NCBI RefSeq assembly: GCF_014884995.1
Contig: NZ_JABMII010000001.1
Coordinates: 173,661-237,660, forward strand
Source of the DNA: Spirabiliibacterium pneumoniae
Lineage (GTDB): Bacteria > Pseudomonadota > Gammaproteobacteria > Enterobacterales > Pasteurellaceae
Length of the DNA stretch: 64,000 bases
Direction: 5' to 3'
Numbering within the stretch: the first letter of the stretch is position 1; the number at the start of each line of letters is the position of its first letter. Of this stretch, positions 32,828-41,236 are shown piece by piece. Both the position numbers and the translations under genes were made by a program. The notes below the pieces were generated by a model, which was not told the DNA's origin, made no database searches, and worked only from the letters and a program-made list of their open reading frames with translations.

Positions 32828-33247
32828 TCAAAAGAGAGCCGATTGATTGGTTGTGGCCGACGACATTTTTCGCAAAATATCCCAGCCAGCGCGGTCAGAC
32901 ACACCGTATTTGGGGCAAAGCTCCAGCATAGCAAGCCGACCACTCTTGCCATTACTTTCAGTAAGCCAATCAAAATCAGCTTTAAAGCGATAATTGCGCA
33001 GCAAACGCAACGCCACCTCACACCGTGGGATATAAACTTGCTCAATATTGAAATATTTGCGCAACGCCACCGCACTTTCACGCCCAACGGCCTCAACTAA
33101 TTTAGGGAAGTAATATTGCCCGTCGGTAAAACGAAAGGTCGTGCCGCCAAAGGCATTGATCAGCTTTTCCGTATCCACAAAGCCAATCAGCTCAACCATC
33201 TCCAGCACCACCTCGGGCAGATAATCTTGCACATCTTTAAGCTCCAT
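32828..33247 (-). CDS. mor: Mor-family transcription activator
   Basis: A 139-residue Mor/C-family activator: start MELKDVQDYLPEVVLEMVEL, then a dimerisation part (FVDTEKLINAFGGTTFRFTD), and a C-terminal helix-turn-helix (YGVSDRAGWDILRKM). In Mu, Mor switches on middle and C late transcription. Here I see one such gene only, so it probably activates the three late promoters directly. GGAGGGG precedes the ATG. Confidence 0.9.
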   Translation of the reverse strand: MELKDVQDYLPEVVLEMVELIGFVDTEKLINAFGGTTFRFTDGQYYFPKLVEAVGRESAVALRKYFNIEQVYIPRCEVALRLLRNYRFKADFDWLTESNGKSGRLAMLELCPKYGVSDRAGWDILRKMSSATTNQSALF

Positions 33248-33318
33248 AACCCCTCCAGAAACGTCAATTAAAAGGGATTATCAGGGCAAAAAGTCAAAAA
33301 GACATACAATTAAACGAA

Positions 33319-33345
33319 AAAAACCGCACTAAAAAGTGCGGTTCA
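33319..33345 (-). terminator. Terminator after the secreted-protein gene (inverted uptake sequences)
   Basis: AACCGCACT-AAAA-AGTGCGGTT with A and T runs on both sides (33322-33343). It insulates mor from the secreted-protein gene. Confidence 0.85.
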
Positions 33346-33359
33346 CAACATAGTGCATT

Positions 33360-34070
33360 TTAGAATTTTTCTGCTGGTCGATCGTCTATAGTCGATACCT
33401 TTAGTTTAGGGATAGAAATGTTAAGCTCAATCCAATACATCTGACCTTCAGAACTTCTAACATTCATCTCAATAAATCTAGTGTCTGCTGGTAGTTTTTC
33501 CATAATTTCCTCTTTAGAAGAGAACCGTGATTTTCCTTTTAAAAGAATAGAGTCTAGTTTAGATTTTTCCAAATAAAATAGTGTTTGCTCAGTAGATTGC
33601 TTTGATTCAAGAATATCTAATTTATCACTAACTCTATTAATTTTTTTACCTTTTTCAGCACTATCAAACATATCTTGGAAGATATTAGCTAAATCCTTGC
33701 CATCTTTAATTTGATACAGAACAAAACCAGATTTCACCAATCCTCTAAATAATCCCCAAAACTCTGAGCGACTAATTGAATATTCGGAAGGCCTTAATTT
33801 AACTGAGTTTGTTCGATCTTTATCTAACATGATCACGATATTAAAAGGAATATCATAAAGCTTTTCGTAAGCTTCAGGAGCGCATATTTTAACATCCGAA
33901 TCGAATTGACAACGACCAAACATTGGAAATTTCCGCATAAAATCACTTTTATACATATCAAAGGGATACTCTTTGAATATTTTATGGTTTTCAGTGGATT
34001 GAGCTTTCCAAAACTCTGCATGGCCAATAAGGGGAAATGATAGCATCGTAACTAAGAGTAATTTTTTCAT
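33360..34070 (-). CDS. Secreted prophage cargo protein, unknown function
   Basis: A 236-residue protein with a cleavable signal peptide (MKKLLLVTMLSFPLIGHAEF, cleavage after GHA). I recognise no family. The mature part is charged and AT-rich, with two Cys (GRCQ, KICAP) that could form a disulfide. It is inserted between gemA and mor, bounded by terminators on both sides, and is AT-richer than its neighbours. This is the layout of a moron expressed from the lysogen. There is no Shine-Dalgarno; TATAAT lies 4 nt before the ATG, so the transcript may be leaderless or the start may differ. Confidence 0.75.
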   Translation of the reverse strand: MKKLLLVTMLSFPLIGHAEFWKAQSTENHKIFKEYPFDMYKSDFMRKFPMFGRCQFDSDVKICAPEAYEKLYDIPFNIVIMLDKDRTNSVKLRPSEYSISRSEFWGLFRGLVKSGFVLYQIKDGKDLANIFQDMFDSAEKGKKINRVSDKLDILESKQSTEQTLFYLEKSKLDSILLKGKSRFSSKEEIMEKLPADTRFIEMNVRSSEGQMYWIELNISIPKLKVSTIDDRPAEKF

Positions 34071-34082
34071 GTCAATTATACT

Positions 34083-34104
34083 AAAAAAGCCTCAAATGAG
34101 GCTT
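34083..34104 (-). terminator. Terminator after gemA
   Basis: Reverse strand AAGCCTCATTTGAGGCTT followed by TTTTA. It ends the early operon just before the secreted-protein gene. Confidence 0.85.
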
Positions 34105-34163
34105 AACGTATCAAAATGCTAAAAATATGTCTATCTGAGCTTATTGAAAGTTTGATCAGACCA

Positions 34164-34568
34164 TCATTTTTTCTGCTGTCGCTGATGGTACACCGAGAGC
34201 ATTTGGATCACCTTTTGCAATCTCGGTACATCTAACCAATGGACAAATTGCACGCCGTAGGATTGGCGCGCAATGCCATCGGCATAGGATTGAGGTAACT
34301 TGTTCTCAGCCAAAAGTGCGGTGATTTTGGCCAGATAACGCGCTTTTTTGGCCGCAGGGCTTGGGCGTTTTTGCCCTTTCGATTGTGCGTGAAAGCCCTT
34401 TTCTTTCATCACTGCGAGCACCTGCGCGAGTTGCACGTCGGTCATCTCACGGCAGCTCACTTTGCCAACCGCACTTTGTAATAACGCACGGTAGGTATCA
34501 TCATCAAGTTGCAAGGCCGTTTTGCCGATATGAATTTTAGCGATAAGTTTTTGTCTTGATGTTGCCAT
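34164..34568 (-). CDS. gemA: GemA-like regulatory protein (Mu gp16 family)
   Basis: A 134-residue DUF1018/GemA protein: KLIAKIHIGKTALQLDDDTY, LLQSAVGKVSCREMTDVQLA and the C-terminal WLDVPRLQKVIQMLSVY. In Mu, GemA modulates host gene expression and DNA supercoiling. It is the last gene of the early operon and overlaps the preceding gene by 32 nt. Confidence 0.88.
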   Translation of the reverse strand: MATSRQKLIAKIHIGKTALQLDDDTYRALLQSAVGKVSCREMTDVQLAQVLAVMKEKGFHAQSKGQKRPSPAAKKARYLAKITALLAENKLPQSYADGIARQSYGVQFVHWLDVPRLQKVIQMLSVYHQRQQKK

Positions 34569-34923
34569 ATAATTTCCTTCTTAGTTCATCCAATCGTGCC
34601 AAATTACGTGCAACTTGCTCATCGCTTAACTCTGGTGCAGGCAATGCCTCAACGGTTTTTCGTTTTGGCATGCGATCAATCAGCATTTTAGGGGCTGGGA
34701 AACGTTCACACTCGGCATAAAGGCGCTGAAAGCCTTTTTCAATGCGCCATTTGTCGTCTTCCTCATTCCACCCGCCATAGAGTTTGACACTCTCCAGCGC
34801 TATCACCCACACTTTTGCCGTTTTCTTAATCAGCTCCTCGGGTGGTTGATTGGGCAAGCGCATTAATATCAGTCCACCGAGCCCTTGGGCAATGGTTGCA
34901 TTGAGCCAGTTTTTATTACTCAT
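34537..34923 (-). CDS. Early prophage protein, unknown function
   Basis: A 128-residue protein from ATG 34923, reading MSNKNWLNATIAQGLGGLIL and later WRIEKGFQRLYAECERFPAP with PKMLIDRMPKR. The ERFPAP..LI pattern resembles replication-associated proteins of phages, but I cannot place it. The start overlaps the preceding stop by 8 nt, showing translational coupling. Confidence 0.7.
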   Translation of the reverse strand: MSNKNWLNATIAQGLGGLILMRLPNQPPEELIKKTAKVWVIALESVKLYGGWNEEDDKWRIEKGFQRLYAECERFPAPKMLIDRMPKRKTVEALPAPELSDEQVARNLARLDELRRKLYGNIKTKTYR

Positions 34924-35383
34924 TGGCAAACTCCGCTAAATGTTGCAAGGCTTGCCCTGTTTTACTGGATAAGCGCGGTGCATTTTGCACAGGTGTAGCC
35001 AGCACTTCACTTTTGCCTTGCCATTTACTCATCACCTCCAGCAAATAGCCGTGGGATTTCAGTGGCAGACTCAAGCTGTGGCGATTTCCTAACACCACAT
35101 TGAGGCTATCAACCCAGCACGCCAGTGGGGCGTCAAACACTTGTCCATTGCGTTCAATGCGCTGTGCTTGCACCATTGGCAGCAATTCACCGAGCAATTT
35201 TGCCAAGCGGTCAGCCGTCAAGGCCGACTTTTGTGGCCGAAATAGCCCCAAATAGCGCACAGCTGCCTTTCCAAAGTGCGGGTCGATAGACAATGCTGTC
35301 ATCACCGCTTCACTGGCAGCATCATGTTGCAACAGCACATCTAACGACATCACCGCCCCGCACGCAGGGCACTTACATTTCAT
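34916..35383 (-). CDS. Early prophage protein with N-terminal zinc ribbon half
   Basis: A 155-residue protein starting MKCKCPACGAVMSLDVLLQH; the CKCPAC knuckle suggests metal binding. The rest is helical. It is a conserved type of early protein in Mu-like phages of this family, function unknown. Confidence 0.7.
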   Translation of the reverse strand: MKCKCPACGAVMSLDVLLQHDAASEAVMTALSIDPHFGKAAVRYLGLFRPQKSALTADRLAKLLGELLPMVQAQRIERNGQVFDAPLACWVDSLNVVLGNRHSLSLPLKSHGYLLEVMSKWQGKSEVLATPVQNAPRLSSKTGQALQHLAEFANE

Positions 35384-35403
35384 TGTCTGTCACTCCTAAA
35401 CTT

Positions 35404-35965
35404 GGTTAAAACCCATTACTCCGCACTCTGTTGCCAAAGTGCGGTAAATGGGCTTTAGTTACACCGTTTTTTAACTTCCTCAACCTCTGCTAAAAAGGCA
35501 TCACGTTCCATTAATAACCGAAATAACAAGGTTTGTATAAGTAAGCTCGCTTTATGCTCATTAACAACATCAAATGAAAGGTTCCAGTTTTCGTTTTTAC
35601 CCATAAATTTAACTTTAGCTTCTGCAAGAACAGGAGCATTATCAGATGAATAATCTTCAAAAACAGAAGATACAACAGGTAAAACATCTGCAACATCTTT
35701 CATCAATTGAGATACTGTCTGCGTAAGCTCAGATGGCATATCTGATAAAACGCTTTCTTCACCTGAAGACCATGTCATCTCAGCATGTTGATTACTAAGA
35801 TCAACATTGACAGACAAAACCAAAGTAAAACTTTCCATATTGATTCCTCGTTTGTTGTAAATAAAACCCATTACTCCGCACTCTGTCACCAAAGTGCGGT
35901 AAATGGGCTTTATTCACACCGTTTTTTAATTTCCTCAACTTCTGCTAAAAAGGCATCACGATCGT
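35404..35965. repeat. Tandem duplication of about 455 bp with conserved ends
   Basis: The segment AACCCATTACTCCGCACTCT..CAAAGTGCGGTAAATGGGCTTTA occurs at about 35409-35457 and again at about 35866-35912, each followed by the nearly identical coding 3' end of one of two paralogous genes. A degenerate third relative of the spacer lies at 36310-36365. Confidence 0.75.
35455..35838 (-). CDS. Early prophage protein, tandem paralogue B
   Basis: A 127-residue protein from ATG 35838 (GAGGAATCAAT before it). The first ten residues (MESFTLVLSV) and the last twenty or so (RDAFLAEVEEVKKRC) match paralogue A, while the centre (STWSSGEESVLSDMPSELTQ region) is diverged. Function unknown. An upstream 18-codon extension is rejected because it covers the repeated spacer. 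Confidence 0.7.
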   Translation of the reverse strand: MESFTLVLSVNVDLSNQHAEMTWSSGEESVLSDMPSELTQTVSQLMKDVADVLPVVSSVFEDYSSDNAPVLAEAKVKFMGKNENWNLSFDVVNEHKASLLIQTLLFRLLMERDAFLAEVEEVKKRCN

Positions 35966-36284
35966 CTAGCAAGCGAAGCAGTAAGTTACGAACATAGCGA
36001 CTTGCTTCTCTTTCGTCTGCCTTTTTACATGACACATACCAGTGATTATCATCGATAGTAAATTTGACTAAAGCCATACCATGGCCTGAAGATTGTTCAA
36101 CCACGAAATCATCGAATGATGATCGTAAAAATGGCGAGACGTGGTTCACATCTTCAGCTAACTGTACAATTCTCTGTTTTAATTTAGCCGGTGCATTAAG
36201 CAAATTCTGGCTATTTTTACCAAACCATCTACAATCCAGCTCATTGCCAATAAAGACAGATAAGACCAAAGTAAAACTTTCCAT
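35910..36284 (-). CDS. Early prophage protein, tandem paralogue A
   Basis: A 124-residue protein, MESFTLVLSVFIGNELDCRW to RDAFLAEVEEIKKRCE. It has the same ends as paralogue B but a different centre (FDDFVVEQSSGHGMALVKFT aligns only loosely with the other copy's VFEDYSSDNAPVLAEAKVKF). Same ribosome binding site GAGGAATCAAT. Function unknown. Confidence 0.7.
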   Translation of the reverse strand: MESFTLVLSVFIGNELDCRWFGKNSQNLLNAPAKLKQRIVQLAEDVNHVSPFLRSSFDDFVVEQSSGHGMALVKFTIDDNHWYVSCKKADEREASRYVRNLLLRLLDDRDAFLAEVEEIKKRCE

Positions 36285-36361
36285 ATTGATTCCTCATTTT
36301 TGTTGGTTAAAAAACCATTATTCAGCCCTTTAAACGGCGTTTAAAAGGCTGTAAATAGGCT

Positions 36362-36442
36362 TTATTTGTGTCTGCGTAGCCAAACAAGAAAAGCAACGAA
36401 CACCATATAGCCGAGAGAGAAAATCACCTCATTTGTGCTCAC
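36362..36442 (-). CDS. Tiny single-helix membrane peptide
   Basis: Twenty-six residues from GTG: (M)STNEVIFSLGYMVFVAFLV then WLRRHK. One membrane helix followed by a basic cytoplasmic end. The GTG overlaps the preceding stop (GTGA), with GGAGG seven nt upstream. A two-codon longer ATG start is possible. Confidence 0.45.
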   Translation of the reverse strand: MSTNEVIFSLGYMVFVAFLVWLRRHK

Positions 36443-36621
36443 GACCATTCCTCCATCTCAACAACCTCAAACACGGTATGAATTTCTTTTGGTAGCGCAT
36501 CTAACTTATTGCAATCAAAGTTGTCGGTTTGCTCGGCTACCGCTTCAAAATCCTCTGCGAACACTAAGAATTCAACTAGGCAGTTAGCGCGCACAATGAT
36601 ACGTTTTTCATTACTGCTCAT
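36439..36621 (-). CDS. Small early prophage protein, unknown function
   Basis: Sixty residues, MSSNEKRIIVRANCLVEFLV followed by an acidic C-terminal half (VFEVVEMEEWS). It abuts the DUF3164 gene (1 nt) and overlaps the membrane peptide gene. No family recognised. Confidence 0.6.
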   Translation of the reverse strand: MSSNEKRIIVRANCLVEFLVFAEDFEAVAEQTDNFDCNKLDALPKEIHTVFEVVEMEEWS

Positions 36622-36622
36622 A

Positions 36623-37240
36623 TCAAATCCCCGCCATATCTAATGCAATCGCACGATATTGGTCAGTCTCCCCAATGCGTTCATATAACCGCACATAGGA
36701 TTTTGAGCCGACCACTTGCACGCTTTCGCTGATGGCGTCCATGGCCTTCAGCCAGCGTGGGTCTTCAATCGCCACACGGCGCAGGGCTAAAATGCGGTTG
36801 GTGTTGAGGTTGCCTTCTTTATCCACGTCAAACGCACGCTCAATCAAGGCTTTCACTTCACTGCGTGAGCCTTCCGTCCACTCAATCAAGCACGCATCAA
36901 TCAAGGCTTTTGCCGCTTGAATGCGTTCATCAAAGGCAAGATGATCATTAATGGCACGCTGAATTTTGTATTTGCCGTCAAAGCTAAACAGTGTCAGGTT
37001 GCCTTTTTTGCCACCGATAGTTGCGCCGTATTTTTCGGCAGAGAGGTCAACAAAAGCACCAATGTCGCCAAAAAGTGCGGTTTTGTAAGCTTTCATCTCC
37101 TCATGTAGTGCTTTGCCTTTTTCAATCCATTCTCGCACCAAGGCATCGCGTTCTTTGTCGATGTCTTTAATGCTACTTTCTGGGATTAATGCGCCTTTGG
37201 CATCGCGCCAGTAGCCTTGTGGGATAGTGTTGTCAGTCAT
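36623..37240 (-). CDS. DUF3164 family protein
   Basis: A 205-residue protein from ATG 37240 (GAAGGAGAACAGC before it), starting MTDNTIPQGYWRDAKGALIP. DUF3164 features are AEKYGATIGGKKGNLTLFSF, DGKYKIQRAINDHLAFDERI and EAL-rich helices. It is widespread in the early region of Mu-like phages; function unknown. Confidence 0.88.
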   Translation of the reverse strand: MTDNTIPQGYWRDAKGALIPESSIKDIDKERDALVREWIEKGKALHEEMKAYKTALFGDIGAFVDLSAEKYGATIGGKKGNLTLFSFDGKYKIQRAINDHLAFDERIQAAKALIDACLIEWTEGSRSEVKALIERAFDVDKEGNLNTNRILALRRVAIEDPRWLKAMDAISESVQVVGSKSYVRLYERIGETDQYRAIALDMAGI

Positions 37241-37451
37241 GCTGTTCTCCTTCGTCACGTTCTGTTCCAATTTTGATTAATAGCAGGCGATTATTGAGTC
37301 TGTCGCCAATCCGTCTGCGGTAGGCTTTACCTGATAAATAACGTAATGTGTTTACCGTCATGTTCATCTTGGCGGATAACTCGTCCAACGTGCCGTCTGC
37401 CAAGTTTTGTTCGCCCTTGTAAACCGCATAAATTGCACGAGCACGCCCCAT
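37233..37451 (-). CDS. Small helix-turn-helix-like early protein
   Basis: Seventy-two residues, MGRARAIYAVYKGEQNLADG, then GTLDELSAKMNMTVNTLRYL, which looks like a helix-turn-helix, and a basic C-terminus. It may be a DNA-binding regulator. It overlaps the DUF3164 start by 8 nt and abuts the upstream gene. Confidence 0.65.
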   Translation of the reverse strand: MGRARAIYAVYKGEQNLADGTLDELSAKMNMTVNTLRYLSGKAYRRRIGDRLNNRLLLIKIGTERDEGEQHD

Positions 37452-37646
37452 CTAGCACCTCCCACCCATCACTCTGTTGTAGTTTTCCATGCAGCGAATG
37501 CGGCGGATATTGGCCAACGCGCTGTCAATAAAGCGGTGATAAAGTGCTGGGTTTTTCTCGCGCACCATCTCTTTGGCTTGCTCCAGCATCACAATCACAT
37601 CATCAATTTCTTGCACGCGATCGTAAGGGTCAGTGTGCTTTTTCAT
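37452..37646 (-). CDS. Small early prophage protein, unknown function
   Basis: Sixty-four residues, helical and charged (EIDDVIVMLEQAKEMVREKN), ending NYNRVMGGRC. It overlaps the lipoprotein gene by 4 nt. No family recognised. Confidence 0.6.
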   Translation of the reverse strand: MKKHTDPYDRVQEIDDVIVMLEQAKEMVREKNPALYHRFIDSALANIRRIRCMENYNRVMGGRC

Positions 37647-37897
37647 TGGGTTACTCCTTCATCGTGAAAATCAGTATCTGGGTAGTGCTTAAATAGCCAA
37701 GCTTCTTGTTCAGGGGTTAAATCGGGTTGAAATTCGCCGTTGTCGGCTTTCCACTCCTCATTGGCTAACGTCTTCCAGCAGGCGATGTCGTTCTCACCAC
37801 AAGGCTCACTGGCTTCACTCACGCGGTCTTGACAGCCCACACCGAGCACAGCGGCCAGCACGGTGGCAGAAAGTAAATATTTCAGGCGTATCTTCAT
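37643..37897 (-). CDS. Small lipoprotein encoded in the prophage early region
   Basis: Eighty-four residues with a signal peptide and lipobox LGVGC (MKIRLKYLLSATVLAAVLGV then GC). The mature part has three Cys and is acidic (LTPEQEAWLFKHYPDTDFHD). A lipoprotein in the early region is unusual for core replication genes and could serve in superinfection exclusion; that is inference. Confidence 0.7.
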   Translation of the reverse strand: MKIRLKYLLSATVLAAVLGVGCQDRVSEASEPCGENDIACWKTLANEEWKADNGEFQPDLTPEQEAWLFKHYPDTDFHDEGVTQ

Positions 37898-37900
37898 GGC

Positions 37901-38020
37901 TCACCCCCGTTTTACGCGTTTGGTTAACACAACAAGGCAAGGGAAACGCCCATCTTGAGAAGAAACAATGCAAATGCCTTGTGCACGCAGTTTTTCGGTG
38001 ATGTCTAATAACGTTTTCAT
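37901..38020 (-). CDS. Tiny early prophage protein, unknown function
   Basis: Thirty-nine residues starting MKTLLDITEKLRAQGICIVS and ending LVVLTKRVKRG. GGAGGCTGGA precedes the ATG, the best ribosome binding site in this region, and it fits exactly between muB (9 nt) and the lipoprotein gene (3 nt). Confidence 0.65.
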   Translation of the reverse strand: MKTLLDITEKLRAQGICIVSSQDGRFPCLVVLTKRVKRG

Positions 38021-38029
38021 TCCAGCCTC

Positions 38030-38905
38030 CTAGTTAATCAACATCTCGGCATATTGGTTGATAATCGCGTTATTAATCGGTCTGCTATTCATTTCAGCGG
38101 TGCGAATAACACCGCGCATTAACTTGGTGAGCCTGCGCGCATTGCCTTTGCTCACTTGAAATAATTTCTCGTTAAATTCCGATGTTCCCAGTCCGCTTTC
38201 AGCTAACATTTCAATGTCGTCTTTCGGTAACGCATTACCAAGGTCACACAACAAACCCACTCGGCTATATAACTGCGCCAACTCGCCATATTTCCCTTTT
38301 AAGTTGATCAACAATCTCGGCATGCCTGCCAATACCACACCGCACTTCGTGATGTCGTGGATGCGGCGAATGCACTCCAAGCTCTTAACCGAGAGCAATT
38401 CCGCCTCATCAACAATAATCAAGCGTCCCTCACAGAGCTTTTGCGTAATGCGCACAAACAACTCGTGATTAGCACCTGTGTCCGCCACACCCAGCTTTTG
38501 GCACAGTGTTTTGAGCAATACTTTCGGGCTACAACTCGGCTCAACTTCCACCAACACCACATCAGGGTTTTGTTTCACATATTCTTTCAAGGCCACTGTC
38601 TTACCCAAGCCAGCTGCACCAATAATTACATTGATGTCACTTTCTACATGGGCAAAGCGAATAACATCAAGGCATTTTTTCGCCGCCAATGTCGGCACAA
38701 AGTCAGCCTTAAACCGACGCTCTACCACCTTGTCTTTTTGGCGTTGCAGTAAGCGACGTACGGCCTCATCAACCTCTTCTGTGCGCCCTGCATAAGTGCC
38801 TTTTAAGTATTGATTAATCACCGCAGTGGATTTACCCAACTCGCGAGCAACTTGTGTTTGATTAAGCCCCATGCGCTCCATATAGGCTCTTAGTTCTTCT
38901 CTCAT
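38030..38905 (-). CDS. MuB-like AAA ATPase, target DNA activator
   Basis: A 291-residue protein. The N-terminal helix-turn-helix (LNQTQVARELGKSTAVINQY, residues 14-33) is followed by an AAA domain with Walker A GAAGLGKTV and Walker B RLIIVDEAE, and a C-terminal DNA-binding part. It binds target DNA and stimulates the MuA transposase, giving target immunity. It lies directly after muA with no gap. Confidence 0.95.
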   Translation of the reverse strand: MREELRAYMERMGLNQTQVARELGKSTAVINQYLKGTYAGRTEEVDEAVRRLLQRQKDKVVERRFKADFVPTLAAKKCLDVIRFAHVESDINVIIGAAGLGKTVALKEYVKQNPDVVLVEVEPSCSPKVLLKTLCQKLGVADTGANHELFVRITQKLCEGRLIIVDEAELLSVKSLECIRRIHDITKCGVVLAGMPRLLINLKGKYGELAQLYSRVGLLCDLGNALPKDDIEMLAESGLGTSEFNEKLFQVSKGNARRLTKLMRGVIRTAEMNSRPINNAIINQYAEMLIN

Positions 38906-40867
38906 TTATTCCCCCATAGCTTTTTTACGTTGATATTCCAGTTCCGATGGCAACATCGGGATTTTTTCAGCTTGTTGCAGCTTGATATTGTTAAAACCGC
39001 TCAATAAATCGGTGTTGTGATGCTCAATGGTGATGGTTGGGTTCAGCTCAGCTTGAATTTCTGAAATCTGCTCTTGTTTAAGTTGCATGCGGCGGTTAGC
39101 CCGCTCTTTGCGTGATTTCTCAACCAAAGTTTCAGGGAATGCAGCACGCTTATTGCCGTTCCATTCAGCCACACAAATCAGGCTACCGTCTTTGTTGCGC
39201 ACCACCACAAAATTGGCGTCATGAATATCAATGCCCACAAGTACCTCTTGACCATCGACATTAATTAAATCAGGGTGGAAGTAGTCATTATTGAATACCT
39301 GCAACCAGCCACGCTGTGCCTTGCGTTTCACTTGCGGTCGGAACATGTCCCGCGCCTCAATGGCACTAACTTGTAAAATTTCCTCTTCAACCAACAATTC
39401 ACGGCGTTTTTGTGCTGGGGTGCAGCCAATTTCACTATGCTTATGATGATTGTTGTACCACTCCACACCAGCCTCCACCGCGTCAATAAACGCCTGCCAG
39501 CTCGGCAATTTGCCTTTTGCCCATTTTTGCTTGTCGGTCAAAAGTGTCTTACCTTGGCGTTGTGCTTTTTCAAGGCTCACCACCGCGGTGCTGACTTTGC
39601 GCACAGTGTCTGAATCTGCGCCTGTGCCGTGATAGGTTTCAAACTGACGGGCAATGCGCAGCCCCAATGTTTTATTGATGCGCTCAATAATCCCACGCCC
39701 TTGCGGATTACCTGGAATACCTGTTTGGTGGTTAATGCCAAGGCGTGGAAAAATACCTGTAATATCACCATCCAACTGCCAGTTTTTCTCACCGCCACCA
39801 TTATCAGAGTAATAAATGGCAGGGATGCCATGCCGCTCAACACCGTGGCGAATGGCATCGGCCACCGCTTTAGCATTTTCGGATAAGCTCACCGACCAGC
39901 CGACAATGAAACGGCTCGGGGCATCCATCACCAGCGTCAACTCAGGAATAAATGGGCGACCATGCTCAGGGTGAGCGACTTTCATCTTCATAGCGTGGCC
40001 ATCACCCACCCACACATCGTTGGCTTTGAGTTTCGACCAGTCGCGTTTCACATAGGTGTTCAACGCACGCAGTGAGGCACCTGTCTTGCGCCCAATTTCA
40101 CGCACATTGAGTGGTAATTTCGCCAACCCACGGCGCACGGTGGAAAGGGAAGGCAAGGTTTTTAGGCGTAAAGGCTGGTCGGCAAACGCCTCACAAAAAT
40201 GCGCGGCATAAAGGTCATAGGCCTCTTTCACACAAATACCATTGGTGTTGCGATAAATCGCCATAAAGTCCAACAACCAACCTAACTCTTCCGCTGCTCG
40301 GGCTTGGCGCACTGCTGGGGCAAGCGTCACCAATCTCTCGGCAGGGGTTTTGCATTTGTGATAGTCCAGCACCCAACCCATCAATGTGCGAGAGGATAAT
40401 GTGCGGTGACGTGATGTTTTGGCATTGGCAGTGTTAATCAATTCCATCATCTCTGTCGACACAGCATTATGCTTGGCTTGCTGACAAAGGTAATCGACCG
40501 CATTTTTACGCGTCATGCTTTGCTCTAGGTCTGATACCACAGCCACCAACGCCATGCGTGCATCGGCAATATCACGCTGCTTTTGGGTCAAACTTTCTAA
40601 AGAATGATTTTTTACTGCAGGCACATTCACTTTAGCTTTTGGCTGAGCAGTTAAGGCAAAACGCTCACGGATCTCATCTTGAATTTCCTGCGGTAAAGAC
40701 GCCAAAGCATACTCAACACCGCCACCGCGACCAGAACGTTTACGACACACCCATCCTTCACGCTTTGCTTTTTCAATGATGTTTTTGGCAGTAGATGGCG
40801 CACTATTTAGTTTTAAGTTTGCGATCTCTGTCGAAGAGTAGTATTTTTTTAGTTCATTTATACTCAT
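38906..40867 (-). CDS. MuA-like DDE transposase
   Basis: About 653 residues (a start two codons upstream is possible). The N-terminal winged-helix end-binding region (STAKNIIEKAKREGWVCRKR) is followed by the catalytic core. The DDE triad is seen in WVGDGHAMKM (D), IYYSDNGGGEK (D) and GRGIIERINKTLG (E), all within the RNase H fold. A C-terminal part interacts with MuB. It performs replicative transposition of the phage. Confidence 0.96.
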   Translation of the reverse strand: MSINELKKYYSSTEIANLKLNSAPSTAKNIIEKAKREGWVCRKRSGRGGGVEYALASLPQEIQDEIRERFALTAQPKAKVNVPAVKNHSLESLTQKQRDIADARMALVAVVSDLEQSMTRKNAVDYLCQQAKHNAVSTEMMELINTANAKTSRHRTLSSRTLMGWVLDYHKCKTPAERLVTLAPAVRQARAAEELGWLLDFMAIYRNTNGICVKEAYDLYAAHFCEAFADQPLRLKTLPSLSTVRRGLAKLPLNVREIGRKTGASLRALNTYVKRDWSKLKANDVWVGDGHAMKMKVAHPEHGRPFIPELTLVMDAPSRFIVGWSVSLSENAKAVADAIRHGVERHGIPAIYYSDNGGGEKNWQLDGDITGIFPRLGINHQTGIPGNPQGRGIIERINKTLGLRIARQFETYHGTGADSDTVRKVSTAVVSLEKAQRQGKTLLTDKQKWAKGKLPSWQAFIDAVEAGVEWYNNHHKHSEIGCTPAQKRRELLVEEEILQVSAIEARDMFRPQVKRKAQRGWLQVFNNDYFHPDLINVDGQEVLVGIDIHDANFVVVRNKDGSLICVAEWNGNKRAAFPETLVEKSRKERANRRMQLKQEQISEIQAELNPTITIEHHNTDLLSGFNNIKLQQAEKIPMLPSELEYQRKKAMGE

Positions 40868-40905
40868 AAACAATACCTTTTTGTTTCATTAACCGTAAAA
40901 GTTGT

Positions 40906-41181
40906 TTATGATTTAAAATTATGCGTTAAAGTTGAACGATAATTCCTTTCTGCAAAGCGTCCAGCCCATATAAGTTCAGCTGGCACACCAATTGCGTCAG
41001 CAATCAGTCGTTCAACTTTGGGATAAGGTCTATCCAAGGCAGTCCGAATGGTGCTGTAACTCAATTGAGTTTCCTTGGCTAAGGCTCGCAATGTCCACCC
41101 TTGCTTTTTGAGGGCAGCAATAATATCCGCACGATGCCAATCGCTAACTGCGGTTTTTTTAGTGTTGTTTAATACGCTCAT
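40906..41181 (-). CDS. ner: Ner-like early repressor
   Basis: Ninety-one residues of the Ner/Nlp family: DWHRADIIAALKKQGWTLRA, LAKETQLSYSTIRTALDRPY, GVPAELIWAGRF. Ner shuts down early and repressor transcription in lytic growth. It is the first gene of the early operon, 38 nt before muA. Confidence 0.92.
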   Translation of the reverse strand: MSVLNNTKKTAVSDWHRADIIAALKKQGWTLRALAKETQLSYSTIRTALDRPYPKVERLIADAIGVPAELIWAGRFAERNYRSTLTHNFKS

Positions 41182-41204
41182 TTGTTACACCCTTTATCTA
41201 CATC

Positions 41205-41236
41205 ACTTGAGCATATTAAAGCGTAAAACTAAAACA
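41205..41236 (-). promoter_or_regulatory. Early promoter (Pe) candidate
   Basis: Reverse strand TTGTTT, 16 nt, TATGCT, inside the operator repeat and about 30 nt upstream of ner. The second repeat copy carries a similar TTGTTT, so the exact promoter is uncertain. Confidence 0.45.
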
